From: Sisyra terminalis
Taxonomy: Eukaryota; Arthropoda; Insecta; Neuroptera; Sisyridae
DNA: 64,000 nucleotides
NCBI GenBank assembly: GCA_958496175.1
Contig: OY292275.1
Coordinates: 45,275,701-45,339,700 of the forward strand
Reading direction: 5' to 3'
In this document: positions 11,843 to 22,926 of the stretch, in pieces
Numbering within the stretch: the first letter of the stretch is position 1
Layout: every line of letters starts with the position of its first letter
Translations under genes and position numbers: made by a program
Notes under the pieces: generated by a model
Told to the model about the DNA's origin: nothing
The model's database searches: none
Seen by the model: the letters and a program-made list of their open reading frames with translations, nothing else

Positions 11843-12718
11843 GTGAGCTTTTAATTGAACTTTAAACTCTGTACTACAAAATTGAACCCTTCAATCCAAT
11901 TATTTTTGTAAGGAAACAAGAATAAAATACTAGGACTCTATACTTTAGCGGCGTTTTTTATCGCCGATATCTTTTTGAAAAATTCCAATGCCGGTACATG
12001 AGAAAATGAACTTTCAAAACTTGATCAAAAATGATCAAAAAATTAAAAAGCTTACTATCTCTTTCGTAGGAAACCTTGGAAAAAGTGCAAGCTTTTTCTG
12101 CTGGAATTATCGGCTTCGATAAACCTTGATCGAGTTTGTTTCTTTTTCTGTAAAAAAAACTTTTCCAAGTTTTACCTTCAATCTTCATACAATTAATAAT
12201 TAATTACTATTAGAAAAGGATAAAATACTTAATTATGACCACACGTTTTTATACATGAAACATTAAAATACGTAATTTACGATTTTTATGAAATGACAAA
12301 ATCAATAGTTTGTCATAAAAGATACATTTTTAATGGTTTTTGATGTCTGATATGAGAAATATTTTCAACAATTTTCCTATACTTTTGCACTCAAATTTTT
12401 AATTTTCTTTTTCGAGCTTTTTGTGTATCCATAGCTATTACACTACATCCTTGGTTCGTTTCGCGGGAACTTGAAACTTTATTTTTTTGTTGTTGCAAAA
12501 CTATGTCAGTAGAATGAATGTGTTCCATTTGATAAACGGATAATCTTTATACAAGTGGGGAAGATAAAAGAATTCTTTCGATAGATATTTATAATTGACT
12601 TGGGAAATTTCTAGATTAGATTTCTGATAGAAATATTGAGTTTAAAACTTATTTTCTAATATTAATCTAGTGGGTTTTTAATGGCTGAAATAATCGACCG
12701 TTTCCACATTTCATTTAG
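11843..12718. other. AT-rich non-coding DNA, nothing recognised
   Basis: If the candidate exon just upstream is real, this would be the start of its intron. No repeat or gene is seen. The antisense open frame at 11958-12188 has random-looking composition. Confidence 0.35.
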
Positions 12719-12838
12719 TTTTTGAATTATTTATAAAATACTAACCGAAGATGATGTCCTGTCAGTCTTTATTATAATAGCTGCAAATAAATAAAATGCA
12801 TTTTTATGATAACATGATTTTTGAACATTAAAATGCCT
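12719..12838 (+). repeat. Dispersed repeat, copy 1 (120 bp)
   Basis: It matches 15908-16026 in direct orientation with few differences, from ttttgaattattta through ctaaccgaagatgatgtcct to aaaatgcct. It contains AATAAATAAA near its middle, so a LINE or SINE 3' end is possible. The flanks of the two copies are unrelated. Confidence 0.75.
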
Positions 12839-14570
12839 TCCTTAGCAAACCGCAGCATTTTTCGCTGCACCTATTGTAGAGTATTTAATTTTGGAATCAG
12901 GTATATAAAATAACTGCATTATTTATATATATTTTTTAAATTTTTAATCTAATCAGGAGTGAAAGCGTTTCTATTATTGAGTTTAGCATCAAATTTTAGT
13001 AATTCTTTTCTATCCATTGAAAGAAGCCGCATTAATCCTTGCGATTATAACATAAAAATATTTTACACCATTTGTAAAAGTGAATGCTTATTTATCAATA
13101 AGAGTGTTACTTAAAAAAATGATTAAGGCTTTAGGACCCCAAAAAATGATGAAGATATTACTACAAATTGAAACGACAATGAAATTTTGTATTTATTTAT
13201 AAATACACTCTAATTACAATTTAGATTATTTTGTGGCTAAGTTCCAACAGAAAAGCCGATTGATTTTCAGTAGTGTCCAAACACTCTAAGAAAAGGTACC
13301 ATTTCTTAATTTTTTTAAAGCTCAGTTTCCTCTTAGTCCTTATAAGAATTATTTTTTCCTCGAGAACAATAGGGGACTGTTGGACAACTTTTTAGACGAT
13401 TTTCTATGAAATAATCAAACCACTGTAAATTTTCTATACTAAAGAGCACTTTTTTTTGAAAATATTGTTTAGAAAATATTACTTATTGACATACCTTTAG
13501 TAAAACATTTTATTTTTCTATATCGCTATAATTCATATTCATAGTTTTCAATTTCCACAAAAGGAGTTAATGTGTTGTGAACATTCCATTTTGTACGAAT
13601 ATCCTTATATAGAAACAATCTTATATAAACTATTAACTTATGATATTCACATGAAATATGACAGCTGTTTGATTTGCGATAATTTCTCTCAATTAGAAAA
13701 AAAAACGGCAATTGTATAAGGAATAATTATTGTGTCACTTATAAATCATATACGTTTCTTATCAACTTTCTATTATTATAATCTACTCCGACCAAAAAGA
13801 ATTGATAGTCTTAAATATTTTTAAGCTAAATTTTAGTGGGTAAAGAAGGCAATTATGGTGAGAAGTGTGGAGAATTGTTGTTTGCTTTTTGGGCGTTATT
13901 GATACCGAAAGTCGATTATTTTGTGTTGGAGTTTTCATTAATGGAATCAATTTCTTTGGAAATTGGTACTTAATAATATAATGGGGAAGGAAATGTTATC
14001 GTTATGGCCTATTAACACCGTTATTGGTTTTGTGAAATAATCGTCTTTAAATCGATTAAGTTGTATTTATGACGTAAATAAAATATAACGAACCAACAAA
14101 ATCTATTTTTGGAAAGTAATATTCAAATTACAATAGAATTTTCAAAATTAATAACTTTACTGAGATTTTGATTTAGGCCTTAATTGATGGGGACGAATCG
14201 GGATTTGATTTTTTTTATCGCGAAATTTTACAACAAAATCTGTTTTTAAGATATGTCCGTAGATTTCTGGTCCTTTCCCAGAATTTAAACAATCGTTTTC
14301 CTGAACGATTTGCGCTCCAATGGAAATATCCTCGTAAAATCAAGAGGATTTCCCTGAAAAATATTTTCAAAAATCTTAATTTTATTAGTTCTGAGTGCAC
14401 GTTTTGTGATTTTGTACTATATATTTTTGCTGGGAAAGTCGCAAGTTCGAAAGATTCTCCTTTCTTTTTATCTCTTTGGGTTTGGTAATATCATCTTCCA
14501 TGTCTTCTTGTCCTGTCTTAGATATGCTGCTGAAGCAATTAATAGTTTCATTTTTCTAGTTCTCCTATAG
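12839..14570. other. AT-rich intergenic DNA, nothing recognised
   Basis: No exon-like or repeat signal that I can support. The open frames at 13526-13711 and 14215-14400 on the - strand look random. Confidence 0.35.
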
Positions 14571-14640
14571 CAGTGTTTCCAAGCTTTTTTGCGTCATGAC
14601 CCATGGAAGGCTTCCTAAAATTCCTATCCCCTCGCATAAA
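14571..14640 (+). mobile_element. Possible hAT-type transposon end
   Basis: The start cagtgtttccaag followed by gcgtcatgaccca resembles the common CAGTGTTTCTCAACC-type terminus of hAT elements. I could not find the matching right end or a target duplication, so this is a remnant at best. Confidence 0.3.
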
Positions 14641-14715
14641 ACATGAAATTTCCCAAATTCAAAAAATGAATTTATCTCTAAAGAAACTTAAATGATAAAC
14701 TTTAGGAAAAACTTC

Positions 14716-14971
14716 GGTATTCTCGTGGATCAGGCACCTCAGTGTGGATAAAAAACTTTTTGGTCCAATTTATTCGCGAATTAAAATAAAAAAAAAGTAG
14801 AAAATGCAATGTCGCCAGATATTGCCATCCCTAAAAGGGACATGAGACATGAATCCCTAAAAGGGACATGATTTTATTGCATTTTATGTGGATTTTGATT
14901 GAATTTTTGCGAATAAATTGAGCCAAAAAGGTTCTGACCCCACATTGATGTGCCGGATCCACGAGAATACC
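14716..14971. mobile_element. Foldback element with about 95-bp inverted arms
   Basis: The left arm 14716-14810 and the right arm 14876-14971 are imperfect inverted copies: ggtattctcgtggatcaggc reads as ggtattctcgtggatccggc on the other strand, and both arms end in a run to aaaatgcaat. The 65-bp centre holds a direct repeat of ATCCCTAAAAGGGACATGA at 14827-14845 and 14853-14871, each with the small palindrome TCCCTAAAAGGGA. It is non-coding and probably a MITE. Confidence 0.75.
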
Positions 14972-15460
14972 AGAATTTTTTGGAAATTGGTGAGGAAAAC
15001 ACCGTGCAAGCCGCCAGTGAAATTAATACAAAAACCATTTTTTTTTGTGGACTATTATGTAATTTGCACCAGTTCAGCAAGTGTGATAGCAGACAATTGA
15101 TCTTTAGCGGCGTTTAAGTAGCTGGAGGAGTCGAACTTCATTTCTCTGTCTTTTTTATTTTTTTTATTTGTTGATTGTTCTTGATCTTGTGGTCAAATAA
15201 TTGCTATTTTTTGGAGCTCTTAAGGGAGTTTCCGCTTCAGCCTTCTTTGATTTATAGTTTCCCCCAAGCCTAGTTCTACTGCACTAGGACAATTTTCTAG
15301 GCCGTTAAGGAAATTCCTTGTGAGTTAGATTAGAAAGTCTTTTATGTATGGGATGTTCATTTCGTGATGAATTTGGTTGTTTCTCACATACTATGGAGCC
15401 AAATTAAAATCTGCTATCAGTATTTTTTGTTATTTACTGTATATTTTCGCATTGCCACCC
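14972..15460. other. Intergenic DNA between foldback and LINE fragment
   Basis: No gene recognised. The lower part may include further decayed transposon sequence, but no motif is clear enough to name. Confidence 0.3.
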
Positions 15461-15907
15461 TTAACAATCAAATTGGTCCCTTGTCAGGCATACGACCGAC
15501 GTTGGGAAGCATGGTCCCATAGTTATATGACCGAAGCACCTCAAGTACGCTTTGTTTAGTCTACTTATGAATCTATCATGTATCTTTAGTTCTTCCAAGA
15601 TGGATTTATTAGTTCTTTTCTTTATCCATGCGATTCTTAGTATGGGTCTATATGTACATTGTACATATGCATAGTTTGAAAGCTTCAATGTTTTGCTTGT
15701 CGGTTATTTTAGGGACTAAGCTTCATAGGCATATGTGGCGATTTGAGAATATCATTGTGCTAGTTTGATCTAATTGTAGGAGTTTTCATGATTGATGTAG
15801 ATTTCCATATTTAAATTTCACCGTTGCTGTTCTGGCTTTTGCTATACACCGCTTAGTTTCTAACGTTTATCCTTCGTTATTAGTGACTAGAATTCCTAGG
15901 TATATGA
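15461..15907 (-). pseudogene. LINE reverse-transcriptase C-terminal fragment (RTE/CR1-like), decayed
   Basis: Reading the - strand, about 15905-15700 gives IIYLGILVTNN, then a frame with ETKRCIAKARTATVKF. After frameshifts and stops, 15688-15461 gives RTNKSILEELKIHDRFISRL followed by RCFGHI. These match the YLGSLITNDG, EIKRRIALAK, TNKSILEELKI and FGHI motifs near the end of RTE/CR1-type LINE polyproteins. Several stops and frameshifts show that it is dead. The catalytic part of the transcriptase is not present. Confidence 0.8.
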
Positions 15908-16026
15908 TTTTTGAATTATTTATGAAATACTAACCGAAGATGATGTCCTACCAGTCTATATTATAATAGCAGCAAATAAATAAATTGCATTTTAATGATA
16001 ACATGTTTCTGAATATTAAAATGCCT
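15908..16026 (+). repeat. Dispersed repeat, copy 2 (119 bp)
   Basis: Direct repeat of 12719-12838. It sits immediately beside the LINE fragment that runs on the opposite strand. Confidence 0.75.
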
Positions 16027-18844
16027 AAATACATATGCCTAATTAAATACCATTTATTACTCTAATTTTTGGTTAGTAATTGCTTCGTCTCATCACTTAT
16101 TATACGTAACTCCATATAAATTATAATTTTTTATTCAACCACTATGATAAAGGTACATTTGTTTAAATGTATTTTTCCTTCCTTGAACGTTATCTTGCGA
16201 AAAATGGGGTGACAAAAATTAAAAAAAAAACTGATTTTTTGTAGCTTTAAATATAGTTTTTCTAATTAAGAAGTATTCAAATATACATATTGTTGTGAAA
16301 AATAAATATTGTTGTTGACTCTCGGAATATCTCGTTCAATTATGGTAGTAGACAGGAATTTTTTTCTTTAATGGTAATGTGCGAGAATTGCGTTCTTAGT
16401 ATCGACCTAAATAATTTCCAAATTTAATGATATGCAAATTGCTTGATGATTCTCAATTAAATTCAATTATTTAAAGATGAGTGTTGAATCAATAATTCAA
16501 GAGTCATACAGTTTCGTGTCTGAGAGCCTTCATACAAAAGATGTTAAAGGGATGAAAGTTGGCATTAAACTTTATTTGATATCACACGTCATATTATAAC
16601 TAGCGAAAGAAGAAAGTAACATTAGTCATTCCTTTTTTTAATTAGATTTGCTTAAAATGAAGGATAAATTTCATTTAGTTGAGGTGGCGTGTTTCATTAT
16701 TTGCACTCTGTATTAATTATCTTTTCATATCAAAAAGTTCTTATGTGTTTGTCTATAGTTTCTACACGAATTGAAGCTTTTTGGATTTGAAAAATCAATA
16801 AGGGAGTGGGGAATTTGGGCTATGTTTACAACCTTACAATGGTGGAATTAAGTACCAAGATTGGTTTTTTCTAACAAAAAAAATGATGTAATTTGAGTTC
16901 TTACTCGCAATGTAAATTGTCTCCAATTAAAGCCAATTTTCTCAAAAAATAATTTTAATCATTAAGTGTGGGAAATGTAGTTATTGATTTTGAAAATTGA
17001 GATTTTCTGGAAAGAATGTTGTTTAAAAGAAAAAAAAAATGTGGTAAATAAAGAGAGAAAAATGTGTGAACTCGTTTCGATTGCTATTATTTTTACGTTT
17101 CTTCGCGTTTTATTATCGTGTTTAAGGATCTTTTATGAAGAAACTCGTAAAATGGGGAGATAATTGCATGTCTTGGCAAATATTTTTGCAATGGGAGCTG
17201 TATAAAATAGTGGAAAATTGTTTGGAAGTTCAATAAAATTGAAGATTGGAGAGCATTTTTAGTTTTTTCGAAAAAACAGTTTGAAAATTGTTCGTACATA
17301 TAGTTGAAAAGTTTGAGGATAAAACTAACTTCGTTTTAATTGTGTGGGTGTGTTTTTTGCATGTTTTAAGGTAAAATCAAATTTAGTAAAAGTTCACGAT
17401 AATTGATTACATTTTTCGTTCCTAAAAGTTAATTAAGCTCTAAACATGGTTAATATACGTAAAAGCTTTTACTGGACAGGTGTAGTATCTACAATAAACC
17501 TTTTTTTGTAAAGATTGTTTTTTCTTTATCGACATTTTATGCAACACTAACTTCTAGAACATATCAGCGAACAGTAATTCGTCCCACTTTTCTGCATCTA
17601 TTATTTAATCTATTTTTTGCGTTTGAACTTTGATGATATCTGACCCCTTCAGAGTCGATTTCACCCATCGATTGTTATTTGTTTTTCTCAAACATAACTA
17701 AACTATCACTATTTAAAGGTATATTACAAATTAGAGTTACCCATTGAAAATTAACTATGCGCGGCTTTAAAAAAAATGGCATCGTATTGTGTGCAACCAA
17801 AGGATTGCCCATTAGTTTACTATGAGTTTGTGTTATTATTTAAATTTATTTTTATTTCCTTTAAAATAAGTTTTCGATTGGATTGCATCAAATCAAGGCC
17901 AAAAAATGTTTTTAAAGCAGAAAAAAATCTTGAAGCTTGATATTTACGTAATTAATTGTGGTTGTAATAATGAAAATGCAAGTAATAATGTGGTGAGTTT
18001 TACAGTGTTTTGTTTATGATTTTCTCATGTAAAAGAATCTCATGAAATACAAGGATCAGTTTCGAAAGGAGGGAAAAATTTTTGCTTTCTTTTCGAAAAA
18101 ATTTTGACGTATACAAAATTGCTATCAAACTTGATTATAGCGTGAAAACTTATTTCTACATTTTCATGTGATTTACTACCATAGCCATTCATAGCACAGT
18201 AAAGTCTACTCTTTTTTTATACAAGGACTTAATCTAATAACCCTCATTTCAATTAAAAGATTTGCATTTGAATTTTAATTAAATTATAGTTAATATTAAA
18301 TATAGATGTATATGAAAGAGCATACAAGACTACTATACTAGCATACCAGTACTTTTTTTGTATACCAGTATCAACTTTGAAAACTTATAGTAGGTAATAA
18401 ACTTATAAAATGCTGGAGATTTAAGAAGCAATAATCATTAGTTGAAGATCAAAAGACTACTATCCTATAGTCGATACCAGTGTATCGCATTATGTTTGCC
18501 CTTCAGAGGGGGTTGAAAATTGAGGGTTTGAGTCTTTTGAGTTTTTCTAAATTAATGCTTGCAAGGTAGTTCTAAACAAAAATATTTTAGTACCCTTTCA
18601 CATCTTTCAAGCGTATTGGTCAAAAAAATTATGAAATAAGACGTAAACTTGCAAATCATACATTTAAAAAAAACATAATTCCACAAATAAAGCCTATTGC
18701 CCAGCTTAAAATGTAAAGTCCTTACAAAAGAGTTAAAAGAGTTTCCCAACTGTTTTTCCAATACTGCACTGAAAAATTAAGGAAACTTAAAAGTTTCAAA
18801 TTCTTCCAAAATCATTAAAAACTTGTTTTCATCAGTTATTTATT
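16027..18844. other. AT-rich intergenic DNA, nothing recognised
   Basis: No open frame with family resemblance and no clear repeat. The open frames at 17093-17299 and 18552-18761 (-) look random. Confidence 0.35.
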
Positions 18845-19022
18845 TTATTGTTATTTGTCGTCGCTCGTTGCTTTATATTTGTCAATGTTTTCAGCGACTC
18901 TAATGTTAATAAAAACCTTAAATCGAGAAATACCGAAAATTCAATCGATAGGAGATTTGAACCCAGTACCTAACAGTTTTGGAGCAATCACCTTGATCAG
19001 TGCTTGCCCTAGTGGCAGTATG
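18845..19022 (-). repeat. tRNA-derived SINE, copy A
   Basis: On the - strand the 5' part is tRNA-like: a decayed A box near 18995-19015 and a B box GGTTCAAATCTC at 18952-18963. A tail follows with ATCGATTGAATTTTCGGTAT, the tTTCTCGATTTa-type phrase and a CGCTGAAA..GACGACAAATAAC end. The same body is found at 19292-19468 and 46565-46739. The + strand open frame here (18855-19070) is merely the antisense of the SINE. Confidence 0.75.
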
Positions 19023-19291
19023 CGAGAAAATTTCGCTGGTCTGCAAAGAAATGTGGAATATTCTTATTAAACTAGGATATTTAATCCTTAAAAATTAAAT
19101 TAGGGATTCGCAGAATTTAAATAATGAATTTAGTGTTCCGTGGGGACGAAAAGTTTGGTGACCGCTGATCTTGCCATATTAGGCTTGTTTTCATTAGAAT
19201 TTGATAGTTTTAGGATTTTGTAACTTAATAAGTTTTTTAAACATTGATAATGGAGTTTCGTTATGTTTGAATATTACTAATACAAAAAATA

Positions 19292-19468
19292 GTCTACTGG
19301 TGGCCGAGTGGTTAAAGTGGCCGCTTCAAAACTGGTACGTGTTTGGTTCGAACCTCTTATCATGCATAGTTTCAATATTTCTCGATTTACGAATTTTTAT
19401 TAAACTAGAGTCGCTAATGACGGTATAAAGCGACGGTAAATAACAGTTAAAATAATACAAAAAAACTA
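19292..19468 (+). repeat. tRNA-derived SINE, copy B (best-preserved promoter boxes)
   Basis: The A box TGGCCGAGTGGTTAAAGTGG lies at 19300-19320 and the B box GGTTCGAACC at 19345-19354. They resemble a Ser/Leu-type tRNA head for RNA polymerase III. The body holds ATTTCTCGATTTACGAATTT and GAGTCGCTAATGACGG, then AAAGCGACGGTAAATAACAG and an A-rich end. It is not a functional tRNA gene: it lacks a closing acceptor stem and is embedded in the repeat body. Confidence 0.85.
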
Positions 19469-21839
19469 GCGGTTATTTGAACAAATCAATTGCTATGTAT
19501 GAGACATTAAATTTGTTATTTTATCGTGATTTTTTTTTGGAAATTATGTATTTTTCACGTAGTGAATATTCTGCTCATTTTTCAAATTAAGTCTCAAATT
19601 GTCTTAAGTAAAAGTTTTGTCATACTGACAGTCGTCTGTTTAAGAGCTTTATTTGAAAAATCCAACTTAAATTATTATATTACATTTCCTTCTATATTCA
19701 GATGTTGACGAATATAATTGGGAACAATTTTGATATCTTGCAAAACCGGAATTCAAGTGGGGTGGCAAAATTTTGAAATTCCAACCATAGTAATGACAGT
19801 TGACATGTGTCATTATGAGGGTGGGTTTTTACGAAAATGAGTGAGAGTTATGTGGGGTGGAAGAAGGTTGAGATGAATGGGTGGATATGTGGCATACTTG
19901 TGAACACATTGCTGCATGTACGTAGGTATTGAGTATGTAGGTGTATCTATAGGTACCTACACACTATGTATGTATATGTGAAAGCGAAGTTGACAATCGT
20001 TAATGTGTATGATAATCAGTAAAGCTTGGTTAGTTTTTAATTTTGCTGTCGTCGTGTAATTATTAGTACAAGAGCAACATAAACAAATTATATATCGCTC
20101 TAATACAAATATTGGACGGTTCCGGCGAGAGCGGCAAAATGGGAGAGTCGAGCGCTGAACAAATGTCCTATTATGGCCGACAGTGATGAAGCACTAGCCC
20201 GTTTTAATTACTACAACAGGGACGGAATCAGACTATGTTATGTTATGAAAATAGAATGTTCAATAATGTTCAATTCGCATGCAAATATTTAACTAAAATT
20301 ACTCTAAAATATATTCGACCAAAAATCAATTTAATATCATTTTCATACCCATATGTGCATCTGAGTAAAATCCACTTGTACTGCTTCCATTAAGAGCTTT
20401 CCTTTGATTAAAGGGATATTTTTTGGACGTAATTAAGTTTAAACTTTTCAAACTCCAAAATCTTCTTCAATTTTCTCTAATTCTCTAATTGGACATGATT
20501 AACGAATGTATAGACCAGCGATTGGGGAACCTTTTAACCATTACCTCAAAATATTTTTGCGTAAGTCGTACCTCCTCATATTGAAAAGGTGAAACTCAAT
20601 GTAAATTTAAATTATACATTGTTTCTTGAATTAATTTTGAAACATTTCCTTTATTTTTGGTAAAATAATTTCAAAATTGGGGCTTTTCGATTAGCTAAAA
20701 TAGCGAATTAGAAAATTTTCGTATTACCTCAAAAAATTATTTTTTTGCTCATTTGGAATAACGTACTTCAGTTCCCCGACTGCAGATATAGATCACATTT
20801 TCTCTAAATGTTAGATTATTATTTTTTTCCTCAACAAGAGCTTTTTGAGGTTAAGAATTGAGCTTTTTTCAATAATCTTTTTAAAAAAATCGCATTGCAT
20901 GTTTTTTCCATGGCACTTATAATATTAATTCAGAAAAATACCGATTCTTAATTAGCATCTGACTTAATACAAGCCCCAATTGGAAATCGCAAAAATTAAT
21001 GAAAATTCAGATAGTTGTTATTTTTTTCCGAATTGTGCCAACCTCATTTTCTTATATAATATAGAATACACATTTGCTACCCTATCAAGCAAAGCATTAA
21101 TCATGTCAACACCTATTCTGAGTGAATAGCTAGTGCCCATTATGTTCTAATATGAAATTGACCAATTTTTGATTTCGGATGACTACTGACCATAAAGTAT
21201 GATTTTTTTTTAAATTTTATTGGCAATCACTTACTTCTTGTAGCTATGAACCAATTAGTTGGCGGTAATAATAGATTGATGAAAGACCTCTCAGTGGAGT
21301 CCCTTCTTGCTTGGATCAGAGTGGCACATCCATTAGTCCATCTGGTGTTCTCCTTTTAAGTCGTTTTTGGGTTTTTTTAATCCTTTATATTAGTTTCGCA
21401 TTTTTGATGCTGAACATTTTTAGAGGTGATAATTAACACTCTTCCAGTTATCCAATCGAGTTGAAACTTTGTTCATAGACTTGTACTACCTTTCATTTTC
21501 ATCTATTAAAATTTTAGCTCTATCAAAGTTAGTGTAACTAGCTCTTATGAAATTCTCACATCTAATGTGATACATCTAATCTAATATGATACTAATCTAA
21601 AATAACACTAATCTAATCTGATCAAGTGAATGTGATAAAAAAAGTGTAATTATAATGTAAACTCCTACAATTTAACAATAATGCGATTGAGAGTTAAATA
21701 TAAAGGATTTAGAATGATAACGTTGTTTTTGTGGATTACTTCTTTACCTCGCTTCTATTAAGCTCACTTTGTTGTTAGTTTGTAAGGTACGGAACTTATA
21801 CTCCCATTTTTAATCAGTAGAGGATGAATCATGGTCTGC
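19469..21839. other. Intergenic DNA; GC-richer spots at 19840-19990 and 20110-20230
   Basis: No gene recognised. Two less AT-rich patches may be pieces of unrecognised repeats. A segment at about 21285-21360 is also slightly GC-richer. Confidence 0.3.
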
Positions 21840-22926
21840 ATGGTCCCTATTTTTAAGTTCTAGTGTTGGGCTTTATTTGATACATACCACGGTGCGTCTC
21901 GAAGAATTTTATATTGAGCTTTCTGAAGCATCGCAATATAAGATTTCTTAGCCGAAGCTCAAAATTCTAATTCATTGGCCCAACAGCTTTATATGAAAAG
22001 ATTTTGATTTCTATTGTCAATTTTGACCCTCTACCGATGAGGCAATTCAATCGTTTGAATTTTAGTACATGGAATCTTTTCTTCGCAATTAAGATTCGTC
22101 AGGTTAGCCTTTTGTGAAGGTAAAGTCGTAGTTATTTCACTGACTCTGATTTTAGAATAGCCTTACTTTTTAATTCAATTTTTGATAGTTACCCCTTCTA
22201 TGGATGAAGTTAACTATAACAGTTTTTGTTTCATTTAAGGTTGTTTAGAAGTGTAGTGGGGAATTATGAGAAAAATGAGATTTCTCTATGCTTACAAGGA
22301 AGCATTGTAGATATTTCGATAACGCTTTTATACACATGGATTACATTTTGACACGATTTTCTATCTTGCCGATGAAATATTTTGCTTAGAAACCCCCAAA
22401 CGATAATGATTTTGGTATTGATCGACGCAAAATATTTTAAAGAACGTATCGCTATTTTTTCCAAAAAAAAACATTTCTATGAAAAGAGCTATCATGAGCT
22501 TATTACGATCACGCATAACTTTCTCCATTTACTCTGTGTTAAAATTACGCAATTTTACGATTTTTTTTACTCCATTAATAACTTTCAAATCGACTTGAAA
22601 TTTTACAGAGACATAGCTCAAATAGTTGACTACCTACAGTATTAATTTTAATTTTTTTTCTTAACTTGTGATTTTCTTTCAAACAACCTTAATTAAATCC
22701 TCCATTTTGTCGTTCAGGTTTCTATCAAGTTGAGATGGTAGTGCGATTCTGCCATTATGGCTATATCATCTACAAAGCTTCCTGCTACAATATTAGCAGT
22801 CGTTGGCAAATCGGCGGTATACAAAAGATAAAGAATAGGATCCAGTATACGTCCTTGCATGACGCCTGCTCTTGTTTGCCAATGACGATGGCTTATCAAT
22901 TCTAGTACCCCAAAGATTAACCTCAA
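21840..22926 (-). pseudogene. Jockey-type LINE fragment, decayed and interrupted by another repeat
   Basis: On the - strand, 22926-22714 encodes GVMQGRILDPILYLLYTADL and SFVDDIA, the G.PQGS.L.P.LY...DLP and FADD boxes of Jockey-clade reverse transcriptase. The part at about 22010-21850 gives KAVGPMN, then KAQYKILRDAPWYVSNKAQH, matching the conserved LWG..., K.LR.I..APWYV.N region near the C terminus. The two parts are collinear but separated by the dispersed repeat at 22272-22690. Multiple stops and frameshifts mean it is inactive. Confidence 0.8.
22272..22690 (+). repeat. Dispersed repeat inside the Jockey fragment, copy 1
   Basis: It matches 39126-39375 and about 40000-40150 in the same order: gatttctctatgctta, atgattttggtattgatcga, cgatcacg.ataactttctcc, cttgaaattttacagaga and gattttctt..aaacaac. 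No coding function is recognised. Its position splits a Jockey LINE, so it was inserted after the LINE or belongs to a composite. Confidence 0.7.

Noticed and set aside
18855..19070. Open frame of 71 codons, + strand
   Set aside because: It is the antisense of the SINE copy at this position.
19292..19365. Possible tRNA gene (A and B boxes)
   Set aside because: There is no closing acceptor stem or normal anticodon arm, and the same head is followed by a shared body in other copies, so it is a SINE.
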